A stretch of DNA of 64,000 bases from Archaeoglobus sp. UBA234 (lineage in GTDB: Archaea; Halobacteriota; Archaeoglobi; Archaeoglobales; Archaeoglobaceae). The notes beneath the pieces are model-generated. The model had not been told where the DNA came from, did no database searches, and saw nothing but the letters and a program-made list of their open reading frames with translations. The position numbers and the translations under genes were made by a program. The stretch covers positions 186,001 through 250,000 of the forward strand of contig DACH01000001.1 in assembly GCA_002494625.1 (NCBI GenBank). The letters are read 5' to 3'. This document shows, one piece after another, positions 25,316-33,193 of this stretch; the stretch's first letter is position 1; every line of letters begins with the position of its first letter.

Positions 25316-25903
25316 GTGGTATTGCTGAAGAGAGAAAAAGATAGACTGAAGGAGTTGCTGAAGCAGATTCTCGATAGAGAACTCTCCTACTCATCACAAA
25401 ATCCTGCAGCAATTCTTTTTCCATTGATGATAGAGGACAGAGTCAAGCTTGTTATGATTATGCGGCAGAAGAACCTCAGGAGGAGTGCAGGACACATAGC
25501 TTTTCCTGGAGGAATCAGAGAGGAAACTGAGACTCCTGTGGAAACAGCCCTCAGAGAAGCTGAGGAGGAACTTGGCATCAAAGCTTCAGAGGTTGAAATT
25601 CCAGGTTATCTTTCCCCAAAGGTGGTTATAGAGTCCAGGATAAAGATTCATCCCGTTGTTGGTGTCTTTGACAGCCAGGAAATAATTCCTGATACATACG
25701 AAGTGAGAAGGGTTTTAGTAGATGACTTGATGAGGGTTTTAAAATCGAGAAAGATTGCCGACTGGGGACCTAACTTTGAGTGTGGTGGAGAACTCGTCTG
25801 GGGAGCATCAAGCAGAATTCTGGATGATTTTTACCTGAGGATTATAAAGAACTTTGGAAGTGTGAGCGAGTTCGAGAGAGCAGTATATTATACGAATGGT
25901 TGA
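25316..25903 (+). CDS. Nudix hydrolase, CoA-pyrophosphatase-like
   Basis: A 195-residue Nudix protein. The box is GGIREETETPVETALREAEEELGI (read as GGIREETETPVE and TALREAEEELGI), preceded by RRSAGHIAFP, the extended signature of the CoA diphosphatase subfamily. It may limit 4-phosphopantetheine/CoA levels, though archaeal substrates are little tested. Starts are uncertain: GTG 25316 about 27 bases after an AATTTAATAATTAATT box, or TTG 25322 behind AAAGGTG. Confidence 0.8.
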   Translation: MVLLKREKDRLKELLKQILDRELSYSSQNPAAILFPLMIEDRVKLVMIMRQKNLRRSAGHIAFPGGIREETETPVETALREAEEELGIKASEVEIPGYLSPKVVIESRIKIHPVVGVFDSQEIIPDTYEVRRVLVDDLMRVLKSRKIADWGPNFECGGELVWGASSRILDDFYLRIIKNFGSVSEFERAVYYTNG

Positions 25904-25982
25904 ATTCCTTGGCTTTGAACCCATTTCACAATCACTGCTATAAGAAATAATTTATAACCTCAGCAGGAGAAAAGATATTAGA

Positions 25983-26924
25983 ATGAGGCTACTAACTCTT
26001 GGACTCGGAAAGAGAGGATGCGGTATAGTTGAGCTTCTTCATAAGAAAGGTGAAAGAGTAAACAATATCTCACTCTTCAAATGCTATGCAGTACATCAGG
26101 AGCATCCTTTCTTAAGTAGGTTGAATATAACCCCATCTAACAAGTTCACTGCCTGGCTTGACGATTTTGAAGCCGGTAAAAGCGTGCTGAACACAATATT
26201 TTCGAGAAATGAGTTTTTCGAAGCTACTCTCCTCATAACAGATATTCTGGACAGCTACAGCTATGAGTTTGCAAAAAGAATAGGTGAGGAAATGCTCTCG
26301 ATTTCTGATGACCCGGTAATTCAGCTTGTACTGATGCCCACCCTCGAATATGGATCAGATTATGAGGAGATAAGACGGAGACTAAAGGTTCTTACCGATT
26401 ACTCACACTTCATGCTCCTTTTTGAAGAGAGAGATGGTGTAAACAATCTCATCCTCAACTCACTCAACATGCTCTCCCTTGTTGGAGAAATAGATCTCAA
26501 AAAGAGAGTTTCCGGAGAGGTCGTTATTGACACAAGTGATGTTTTTAATTCCTTTATGAAAGGCGGTCTTTCTGCAGTTGGATATGCCTACTCCGAAATC
26601 AAAAGGGGAATTGCCGACAGAATAATGTTCTGGAAAAAGGATGAAAACCCGGGTAAAAAAGCAGAGAGAATGAAAAATTTGCTTGTTAAGGCTATGGAGG
26701 AAAATCTCAGTGCCAGATGTGACCTTGAAACTGCAAAAAGTGCACTTGTTCTTTTCGGTGGCAACCCTGAGGATATCACAATGGACGGAATGTTTTCCTG
26801 CCTAACATATATTGATAGGCTGTTTCCAAGGGTTGAGCTGAGATATGGAGACTATCCCGTCCCCGGTGCATCCAGGCTTAATGCAATGGTTCTCTTTTCT
26901 GGAATGACAGGCTTTAAGTTCTGA
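25983..26924 (+). CDS. Divergent FtsZ/tubulin-superfamily protein
   Basis: A 313-residue protein that can be aligned by eye along FtsZ. The T1-like start is LGLGKRGCGIVELL. The T4 region reads LLITDILDSYSYEFAKRIG, where FtsZ has the GGGTGTG box. The T7/H8 region is VVIDTSDVFNSFMKGGLSAV (FtsZ NLDFADV...). The C-terminal domain includes SALVLFGGNPEDITMDGMF. The glycine-rich GTP signature is missing, so GTP binding or polymerisation is doubtful. A TATA-like AATAATTTATAAC ends about 27 bases before the ATG. The family link is inference from pattern and needs a profile or structure search. Confidence 0.65.
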   Translation: MRLLTLGLGKRGCGIVELLHKKGERVNNISLFKCYAVHQEHPFLSRLNITPSNKFTAWLDDFEAGKSVLNTIFSRNEFFEATLLITDILDSYSYEFAKRIGEEMLSISDDPVIQLVLMPTLEYGSDYEEIRRRLKVLTDYSHFMLLFEERDGVNNLILNSLNMLSLVGEIDLKKRVSGEVVIDTSDVFNSFMKGGLSAVGYAYSEIKRGIADRIMFWKKDENPGKKAERMKNLLVKAMEENLSARCDLETAKSALVLFGGNPEDITMDGMFSCLTYIDRLFPRVELRYGDYPVPGASRLNAMVLFSGMTGFKF

Positions 26925-26951
26925 ATTGAATGCGTTTGCAATAATTAAGAC

Positions 26952-27821
26952 CTATGTAACAATCTTCGCTCCATTCTCTTCAACAATTACCGTGTGTTCA
27001 GCCTGTGCAACCAGCCCCTTCTCAATCTCCGCCAGCACAGGATAGCTTCTCAGCACACCCTCTCTAACAAGTTTTCCTATTATTATTTCAGGAGCTTTTT
27101 TAAGCCATCTCTTAGCAAATGGCAGAGTTTTATACTTCTCAACCTCTGAGAGGATCTGTCTTGCCATTTTCATTCTAACAGGCTTCATCGAAATAACAGA
27201 ATAGATTTCCGTTTCTCCCCTCTCACCAACCTTTCCAGCGCCGTTGGTTGCAAAGGGTTCGATTGCTATAATCATGCCCTCCTCAAGCTTTACCCCTCTT
27301 TCAGTACCGTAATTGAAAATAGTTGGTGGAGCATGGGCAACATAGGGAAGAAAACCATGGCCAGTGAGATTTATGACCGGTTTAAAACCCATTTCTCTTA
27401 TCTCCTTCTCTATCGCTTTTCCTATGTCTGATGTGTCGGCTCCAGCATAAACTTCCTGAATTGCACTTTTTAAGGCATTCTCTGCAGCTTCGATCAGTTC
27501 GGTATTATCACCGAGGTCAAAGGTTACTGCTGTGTCAGCGATGATCCCATCAATATGAGCTCCGATGTCAAGCTTAACAATATCGCCCTCCTTAAGAACT
27601 CTCTCATCACCCCTCTTAGGTGTGAAATGAGCTGCATCACTGTTGAGAGATATGTTGCAGGGGAAGGCAGGTTCTGCTCCGAGCTCAATTATTTTACCCT
27701 CAACAAACTCAGCTATTTCAAGAAGCTTAACCCCTGGTTTGATGAGGTGTTTAACCTCTTCCTTCACAGTTCTGAGGATTTTACCAGCCTGTATCGTTTT
27801 CTCATGAACCTCTTCAGTCAT
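26952..27821 (-). CDS. map: Methionine aminopeptidase, type II
   Basis: Removes N-terminal methionine; 289 residues, M24A family. Metal ligands are visible in KLDIGAHIDGIIADTAVTF (two Asp), NLTGHGFLPYVAH (His), IIAIEPFAT (Glu) and VAQAEHTVIV (Glu). The insertion around residues 190-240 with its helical subdomain marks the archaeal/eukaryotic type II class. Transcribed away from the FtsZ-like gene's end and 77 bases downstream of the dipeptidase gene. Confidence 0.95.
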   Translation of the reverse strand: MTEEVHEKTIQAGKILRTVKEEVKHLIKPGVKLLEIAEFVEGKIIELGAEPAFPCNISLNSDAAHFTPKRGDERVLKEGDIVKLDIGAHIDGIIADTAVTFDLGDNTELIEAAENALKSAIQEVYAGADTSDIGKAIEKEIREMGFKPVINLTGHGFLPYVAHAPPTIFNYGTERGVKLEEGMIIAIEPFATNGAGKVGERGETEIYSVISMKPVRMKMARQILSEVEKYKTLPFAKRWLKKAPEIIIGKLVREGVLRSYPVLAEIEKGLVAQAEHTVIVEENGAKIVT

Positions 27822-27898
27822 GAAATTAAATTAAGGCAGAAGTTTAAAAAGTTGATGTTAAAGCTTTTGAGGATTGAAAAATAGATTCTGAATTAACC

Positions 27899-28999
27899 TC
27901 AAGCCCTCACGAAATTCCTGAAGGGAGTCAGAACCTCGCATCCATCAGAGGTTACAAGAACTGTATCTTCAACCCTCACACCACCTATTTTACGATAGTA
28001 CAAACCCGGTTCAATCGTAAAGACCATTCCTTTTCGCAGGATATCTTTATTCTCGTAGATTCTTGGCTCCTCATGAACCTCCAGTCCAATTCCATGTCCT
28101 GTTGAGTGTATGAACCCTTCACTGCTTTTCTGTCTGAGCGTTGAATATCCTCTCTCTTCAAGGATATCACAGACAGTTTCGTGGATTTCCCTCGCCCTGA
28201 CACCATCCCTTACCATTGAGATCCCTTTTTCCTTTGCCTCAATAACTGCCTCAAGCATTTCCTCTAGATCCTGGTTTTTTTCAAGCATCACAGTCCTTGT
28301 AAAGTCGGAATAGTAGCCATGCTCTTTGCTACGAGGGAAAATATCTATAATTATATGGTCTTCAATTGCCCCTCTTCCAAAATTATGGGGATCGGCGCTC
28401 AGCAATCCACTCGCCACTATTGTATCTTCAGCGATGAATCCATTTTTGAATAGATGGGTTTCTATTTCACTTCTCAGCTCCTCACAGCTTTTCAATTTCC
28501 TTATAATCTTCAGAGCATATTCAAAGGAGTTTATTATTGCCATACTTGTCTCTCTTATCTTCTCCACCTCTTCTTTCCTTTTTACTGCCCTCATTCTTGA
28601 AAAAGGGTTTTCGACCACTTCAACCTCCATTCTCTCCCTGAAGTAAAAGGAGAGAAAAGATGGAAAGTCAGGTGGTATGAGGATCTTTCTACCACCGTGA
28701 GTTCTTAAAAGCTCAAAAAGTGTCTGGGAAAGAGCTATGGATGGGTCTCCAAGCTCTTTTAAAAGCTCATAAAAGCCCAGATCCTTGAGAGAGGCTATTT
28801 CTTTAACCCTGCTTTCTCGCTCAGCCCTCCTTCGCTCCATCTCATGTACCACAAGCAGGTCTGTTCCGTCATCACCTATCATATAGAATGCCGGATCGGG
28901 AATTTTGAAACCGGTTGCATAGTAGAAGTTCGCATTTTTACTTGAAGCATACTGAACAAAAAACTGCGCTTTCTTTTCTCTGAGAAGTTCGGGAATCAT
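27899..28999 (-). CDS. Xaa-Pro peptidase (M24B, prolidase-like)
   Basis: A 366-residue aminopeptidase P/prolidase-like enzyme. The creatinase-type N-terminal domain (1-125) precedes the pita-bread domain with IIIDIFPRSKEHGYYSDFTRTV (read as IIIDIFPRS and YYSDFTRTV; two Asp ligands), IHSTGHGIGLEVHEEPRI (His), VFTIEPGLYY (Glu) and GVRVEDTVLV (Glu). It cleaves bonds next to proline in peptides. It neighbours map, the other M24 enzyme, on the same strand. Confidence 0.9.
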   Translation of the reverse strand: MIPELLREKKAQFFVQYASSKNANFYYATGFKIPDPAFYMIGDDGTDLLVVHEMERRRAERESRVKEIASLKDLGFYELLKELGDPSIALSQTLFELLRTHGGRKILIPPDFPSFLSFYFRERMEVEVVENPFSRMRAVKRKEEVEKIRETSMAIINSFEYALKIIRKLKSCEELRSEIETHLFKNGFIAEDTIVASGLLSADPHNFGRGAIEDHIIIDIFPRSKEHGYYSDFTRTVMLEKNQDLEEMLEAVIEAKEKGISMVRDGVRAREIHETVCDILEERGYSTLRQKSSEGFIHSTGHGIGLEVHEEPRIYENKDILRKGMVFTIEPGLYYRKIGGVRVEDTVLVTSDGCEVLTPFRNFVRA

Positions 29000-29049
29000 G
29001 AATGTCTTTTCATACCACTTCTTTAAAAAGATTTTTTGATTTTGAAGTT

Positions 29050-29670
29050 TCAGATATCAATTCTTTCCATCATTTTAAGCCATTTATAGCTGAAAGGGGG
29101 TCCAAGAGCAATATACATGTTTTTTAAATCTCTCATTTTGCTTTCAAACTTCATCCTGAGGCTTTTTACATCCATTCCCCTTGCTTCAAACTCCTGAACT
29201 GTATTCTTCATTTCTACAAGCTGGTTGAAATCGTCAGTCATTCTGAGATAAATGCTTTCCAGAATATCTCCATACCTTTCCTCTCCAAAAACAGGTCTGT
29301 ATTTTGAGATGGCTGCCAGAAATGAGAAAGCTGCTTCAGGACTTATGTTAAAAAGCTGAACTGCCTTCTTTCCAACCTCATTCCAGAACTTCCTCTTCAC
29401 TTTAAAAATCCTGTAAGCCTCGAATACTCCAATTAAATGCCTCTTAACCTCTGGATCGTTGTACGCCCTTTCTAACGGATAGTAAACCTTCCTTTTTCCA
29501 TCCCTTCTAAAAGATACAAGCTTTCTCTCCAGCAAATCCTTTAAATGTGAGGAAAGGGTGGGAGGTGACAAGTTTGTATGATCTCTAAGTGATGAGAAAT
29601 CCTTTTCTCCCTCAATCAGCGCGATAAGTATCTTCCCAGTATTTCTTCGATATTCTTCTTTCTGATACAT
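29050..29670 (-). CDS. ArsR-like winged-helix regulator with helical C-terminal domain
   Basis: A 206-residue protein. The N-terminal winged helix (about 8-66) contains GKILIALIEGEKDFSSLRDH, TNLSPPTLSSHLKDLLERKL (recognition helix) and a basic wing SFRRDGKRKVYYP. The remainder is helical with aromatic residues and no known sensor motif. The ligand and targets are unknown. Its neighbours (peptidase, HD hydrolase) have separate promoters, so no obvious local target exists. Confidence 0.75.
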   Translation of the reverse strand: MYQKEEYRRNTGKILIALIEGEKDFSSLRDHTNLSPPTLSSHLKDLLERKLVSFRRDGKRKVYYPLERAYNDPEVKRHLIGVFEAYRIFKVKRKFWNEVGKKAVQLFNISPEAAFSFLAAISKYRPVFGEERYGDILESIYLRMTDDFNQLVEMKNTVQEFEARGMDVKSLRMKFESKMRDLKNMYIALGPPFSYKWLKMMERIDI

Positions 29671-29740
29671 TTTAAGTTATTTAACTTTACTAACAATAAA
29701 ATCATTTTGGTTGATCGCATTAAATCACTTAAACTTAATC

Positions 29741-30940
29741 TCACAGAAAGTGCAACACCTCATCGAGCCTTTTCTGTTTTGGAGTCTTTTTTATGCCCAG
29801 AAAATCTACTGCTGCCTTTCCAACCCTATCGAGATTCTCTTCTGGAGTATAAACCCCAAGCTTCCAGGATTCTTTCTGCGCTTCTTTCAGTGATTTAACT
29901 ATCGGTGAGCAGTCTTCAAGAGTCAGGATTTTCCCATCTATTTCAACCGTTGCAGATATTTCCTTGACCTCTTCGTACTGAGGAATATCAACTATCACAT
30001 CCTTCACATCAATCCCAGCCATATCTGCTATTTCCCGCTCAGCTCTCGTTTCGGAGAGTTTTTCAACATTCAAACCCACTCTATCCATGTTCACATAGAT
30101 TGCTCTTTTGAATAGCTTTCTTGAAAGAATTCTATCCATCATTTCCTTTGAGTAACCCCCTGAGTTTTTCAGTAAACTCAGGATTTCACAGTCATCCATT
30201 ACTGTGAGCTCCTCCGCTCTCAAAAACCCCTCCTCAATTGCATTCTCAAGAGCTTTCTCGTACATTTTTCTGGCAATCCTGCAGACATGATGATAGTAAA
30301 CTGTCGGATACATCATGAACCTCGAAATAAGGAGAGATTCTGCGGCTCTCAAGCCTTTCTCAGTTATTATCATCTTCCCATCATCAAATCTGACTGTTTT
30401 CATCAGCCTCGAGATATCAAAGACACCGTAGGCGACTCCGGTATAATGTGAATCTCTAACCAGATAGTCCATCCGGTCAGCATCAATATCCCCACTCACA
30501 ATCTCGAAACCACTTTTTCCTGAAATATGAGCTGAAATTCTTCTGAGAGAGTACCCCATCTCCTCCAGAACATCCTCTATAACCGAGCCTTTGAGAAAAA
30601 CTTCAACTCTTTCGTGCCCCATCCTGAGATATTTTTTAACAATTCTCTCACTGCTGTGAGAGAAGGGAGCATGAGCTATATCATGGAGCAGTGCAGCAAT
30701 GGCAATCTCTTCCTTAACACTCTCACCCACATCGATCTTATCAGCCAGTTTTCTGGCTATGTGATAAACACCAATACTGTGCTCAAACCTTGTGTGGTTT
30801 GCTCCAGGATAAACGAGACTGGTAAAACCAAGCTGACTGATTCTTCTCAACCGCTGGAACTCTGGAGTGTCAATAAGCCTTATCAGCTCCTCTGATATCT
30901 GGATTACACCATGTACCGAATCCTGTATCGACTTTGTCAT
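29741..30940 (-). CDS. HD-domain phosphohydrolase (dNTPase/SAMHD1-like)
   Basis: A 399-residue HD-superfamily enzyme. HTRFEHSIGVYHIARKL (about 49-65) gives the H..H start, LLHDIAHAPFSHSSER holds the HD pair, and DRMDYLVRDSHYTGV carries the last metal Asp. DSVHGVIQISEELIRLIDTP is the family N-terminus. Relatives hydrolyse dNTPs to deoxynucleosides and triphosphate. The substrate remains unproven here. A TTTTATA box lies upstream on the minus strand. Confidence 0.85.
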   Translation of the reverse strand: MTKSIQDSVHGVIQISEELIRLIDTPEFQRLRRISQLGFTSLVYPGANHTRFEHSIGVYHIARKLADKIDVGESVKEEIAIAALLHDIAHAPFSHSSERIVKKYLRMGHERVEVFLKGSVIEDVLEEMGYSLRRISAHISGKSGFEIVSGDIDADRMDYLVRDSHYTGVAYGVFDISRLMKTVRFDDGKMIITEKGLRAAESLLISRFMMYPTVYYHHVCRIARKMYEKALENAIEEGFLRAEELTVMDDCEILSLLKNSGGYSKEMMDRILSRKLFKRAIYVNMDRVGLNVEKLSETRAEREIADMAGIDVKDVIVDIPQYEEVKEISATVEIDGKILTLEDCSPIVKSLKEAQKESWKLGVYTPEENLDRVGKAAVDFLGIKKTPKQKRLDEVLHFL

Positions 30941-31068
30941 ATCACTGTTGAAACTTTTCTTTTTTAGATATAAAAAGTTGAGGTAACAGGAATAACTTTT
31001 GGAAACTGTAACTTAAAGGAGAATGGAAAGATTTTTTAAACCCCTGTCCATTCTCCATCAATAGCCAT

Positions 31069-31142
31069 GGGGCGGTAGGGTAGCCTGGTTATCCTTCCGG
31101 CTTTGGGAGCCGGCGACCGGAGTTCAAATCTCCGCCGCCCCA
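31069..31142 (+). tRNA. tRNA-Pro, anticodon TGG
   Basis: A 74-base cloverleaf. Acceptor GGGGCGG/CCGCCCC, D-arm GGGT...ATCC, anticodon stem CCGGC/GCCGG with loop TTTGGGA (anticodon TGG), T-stem CGGAG/CTCCG around TTCAAAT, discriminator A. No intron and no encoded CCA. TTTTTTAAACC at about 31031-31042 is a likely TATA element. No integrase or attachment duplication is seen beside it. Confidence 0.95.
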
Positions 31143-31157
31143 TAGTTTTTTCTGGTT

Positions 31158-31298
31158 TTAGTCTAAATTATTTATGTCTCTACTTAAAATAAACCGTCTT
31201 ATTCCTATAAGATGCTTTCCCAGCCCCTCTGCTCGATTTTTCAATTTGTTTTCATCCTGAGTTATACCAACCAGTTCTTTATTTTCGGCTACATCCAA
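31158..31298 (-). CDS. Possible small protein downstream of thi4
   Basis: Between the thi4 stop and tRNA-Pro, the minus strand has a 46-codon frame from TTG 31298. It reads like protein: charged, with ENKLKNRAEGLGKHLIGIRR in the middle, and ends SRDINNLD. The frame is open for another 15 codons upstream without ATG/GTG. It may be a small gene cotranscribed with thi4 or the tail of a truncated gene. I know no family for it and no ribosome site is clear. Confidence 0.3.
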   Translation of the reverse strand: MDVAENKELVGITQDENKLKNRAEGLGKHLIGIRRFILSRDINNLD

Positions 31299-31349
31299 AA
31301 ATTGATGGAGCAGAAAAAAGAAGTGTCTTATCTCTACCTAATTCCGGCA

Positions 31350-32105
31350 TTAAATCCTGGAAGCTATCAGTTCAGCAACCTTTTTCCCGCTTACCAGCAT
31401 TCCTCCAAATATCGGTCCCATCCTTGGAAGTCCATAAACTGCTGCAACTGTCATCCCTGCCACGAACAACCCTGGATAAACTTCTGAAGTATTATCAATT
31501 ACTCCTATCTCTCCAGCTTCTGCATGCATGTATTTTTCTCCCCTCATCTCAAGCTCTCCAGTTTTCCTTGAAACTATGTTGCAGACTGATGCATCATGCC
31601 CTGTTGCATCCACAACAGCTTTAGCTGAGACTGTTATCGGATCGATATGAAGATTGCTCATCTCAACAGCCGTATAATTTATAACCAGTCCTGTTATTCT
31701 GCCATCCCTTATCATGACATCCTCAACATTCACAAGGTTGAAGATTTTCGCCTTCCTTGAGGCTCTGTGAATCAATCCTCCCGCGAGCTCCACAGCATCA
31801 GCAACAAAATGATTCTCATCGTATTCCTCATAAGCTATATTGAACTCATCAAGAATTTCTGTGGCTTCTTTCTGCACAACGACTTTATTGAACATCATCC
31901 CTCCGCCCCAGATTCCTCCACCCAGACTTAGCTTTTTCTCAAATAGCGTTGTTTTGTAGCCATTCAGACCGAGATAATAGGCAGCAACAAGCCCTGAGGG
32001 GCCTCCTCCAACTATTGCAACATCACTGTTGAGGGAGTCCACAAGCTTTTCAAAGTACTTTTCAGCAATTGCCTTTGAAATTACTATCTCATCTATCCCA
32101 GCCAT
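31350..32105 (-). CDS. thi4: Sulfide-dependent ADP-thiazole synthase (Thi4)
   Basis: Makes the adenylated thiazole half of thiamine from NAD, glycine and sulfur; 251 residues. The FAD/NAD-type GGGPSGLVAAYYLG fold starts near residue 32; GGGIWGGGMMFNKVVVQ, DATGHDASV and GPIFGGMLVSGKKVAE are family blocks. At the position of the sulfur-donating cysteine in yeast Thi4, the chain reads SNLHIDPIT with histidine. That is the archaeal catalytic, iron- and sulfide-dependent type rather than the suicide type. No TPP-riboswitch is recognisable upstream. Confidence 0.93.
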   Translation of the reverse strand: MAGIDEIVISKAIAEKYFEKLVDSLNSDVAIVGGGPSGLVAAYYLGLNGYKTTLFEKKLSLGGGIWGGGMMFNKVVVQKEATEILDEFNIAYEEYDENHFVADAVELAGGLIHRASRKAKIFNLVNVEDVMIRDGRITGLVINYTAVEMSNLHIDPITVSAKAVVDATGHDASVCNIVSRKTGELEMRGEKYMHAEAGEIGVIDNTSEVYPGLFVAGMTVAAVYGLPRMGPIFGGMLVSGKKVAELIASRI

Positions 32106-32168
32106 AAATCAATCACCCACAATATGAATAAAAATATAACTGTGTTAAATTCCTTTGTGTTAAATCCC

Positions 32169-33077
32169 TCACATGATTATTCTTCCCAGCTTAGCCATAT
32201 CATTGCTGTTCATCACATCATCCAGTACATTCACAAGCTCAAGAGCATTTTCTATATCCTCGAGCATTCTCTCCCTTTCATCAGGCAGTCTTCCATGAAC
32301 ACCCATGAAAAATGCCCGGTTATTGTGGAAAAGATAGTTCGAAACATGATCGCATGTGAAGTATGTTTCTGTATCTATGTTCTCAACAAGTATTTTGAGC
32401 TCCCTAAGCTGCTCTTCTGGTGTAAGAAGGGTGATTTTTCTTCCCACCATCCTTTCCAGGGGTGTGCCTGGAATTACTGTAAGTGTCCTTACCCTTACAA
32501 AATCAGGCTTTGCCTTATTTACAACCATAGCACTGTTCAATGCGTGATTTTTCAGTTTTTCCCTTCCTCCAAGTCCCAGGATGTAGTAGAAAGATACTTC
32601 AAAAAACTCCTTGGCATTTTTACCAGCGTTGATCAGATCCTCAGAGGTTGCACCTTTACCTATCATTTCCAGTATTTCTTCATCCCCGCTCTCCATTCCT
32701 ATATGGAGTCTGTTCAGTCCAACATCTCTGAGAGCTTCCAGTTTCTCCCTCTTCATCCTTGCAACTGTTCTGGCTCTTGCATAGGCTGTAACTCTCTCGA
32801 TCCATGGATTTTTTTCTCTGAGATACCGGACTATCTCCACGATGTCCTTATGCACGAGAGGATTGGAGTCTCCGAGAAAAGCTGTTCTTGCAGCCGGAAA
32901 GAACTCTCTCAGATGTTCAATTTCTCTGAATATTTCCTCTTTACTCCTCTGCTCAAACTTTAAATCCTTATACATCGAACAAAAGGCACATCTGTTCCAG
33001 GTACATCCTCTGACGACCCTGAGCAGTGCACTTCCTGCCTCACTTGGCGGGCGATAGGGAGGGTAATCGTAGTTCAT
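32169..33077 (-). CDS. Radical SAM protein
   Basis: A 302-residue radical SAM enzyme of unknown reaction. The cluster motif is GCTWNRCAFC, spaced C-x4-C-x2-C rather than C-x3-C-x2-C. This spacing is usual in one archaeal subfamily related to COG1032. The barrel continues with RTAFLGDSNPL, RLHIGMESGDEEIL (GxE) and FYYILGLGG. Start ATG 33077 (MNYDYPPYRPPSE) is preferred; an upstream TTG at 33101 would add eight residues. The spacing to thi4 is 63 bases, so cotranscription is possible. Confidence 0.8.
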   Translation of the reverse strand: MNYDYPPYRPPSEAGSALLRVVRGCTWNRCAFCSMYKDLKFEQRSKEEIFREIEHLREFFPAARTAFLGDSNPLVHKDIVEIVRYLREKNPWIERVTAYARARTVARMKREKLEALRDVGLNRLHIGMESGDEEILEMIGKGATSEDLINAGKNAKEFFEVSFYYILGLGGREKLKNHALNSAMVVNKAKPDFVRVRTLTVIPGTPLERMVGRKITLLTPEEQLRELKILVENIDTETYFTCDHVSNYLFHNNRAFFMGVHGRLPDERERMLEDIENALELVNVLDDVMNSNDMAKLGRIIM

Positions 33078-33163
33078 ATTCTGAAATTGACTCTGAACCA
33101 AATAACTTTAATGGTTTTAAGCCATTTACTTATAATCAATAATCGATGACTTTTACCAAAAAG

Positions 33164-33190
33164 ATTATATACTTTTTCGGTTAGCCTAAA
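33164..33190 (+). promoter_or_regulatory. feoB promoter with DtxR-like operator
   Basis: TTATATA (33164-33170) is followed by the dyad TTTcGGtTAgCCtAAA at 33175-33190, four bases before the feoB ATG. The second half, TTAGCCTAA, matches the DtxR/IdeR/MDR1-type box. It covers the expected transcription start, so a bound repressor would block the polymerase. The DtxR-FeoA protein encoded two genes downstream is the obvious candidate binder. Confidence 0.6.
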
Positions 33191-33193
33191 TTT

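Noticed and set aside
31212..31487. Plus-strand frame after tRNA-Pro(TGG), possible protein or integrase remnant
   Set aside because: Most of it is antisense to thi4 and the hydrophobic composition has no family match. No attachment-site duplication of the tRNA end was found.
32106..32168. TPP riboswitch upstream of thi4
   Set aside because: The 63-base AT-rich spacer to the radical SAM gene lacks the conserved THI-box sequence and is too short.
32124..32963. Long (279-codon) plus-strand frame opposite the radical SAM gene
   Set aside because: Its product is rich in Cys, Phe, Ser and His with no domain, typical of an antisense shadow. The minus-strand radical SAM motifs are clear.
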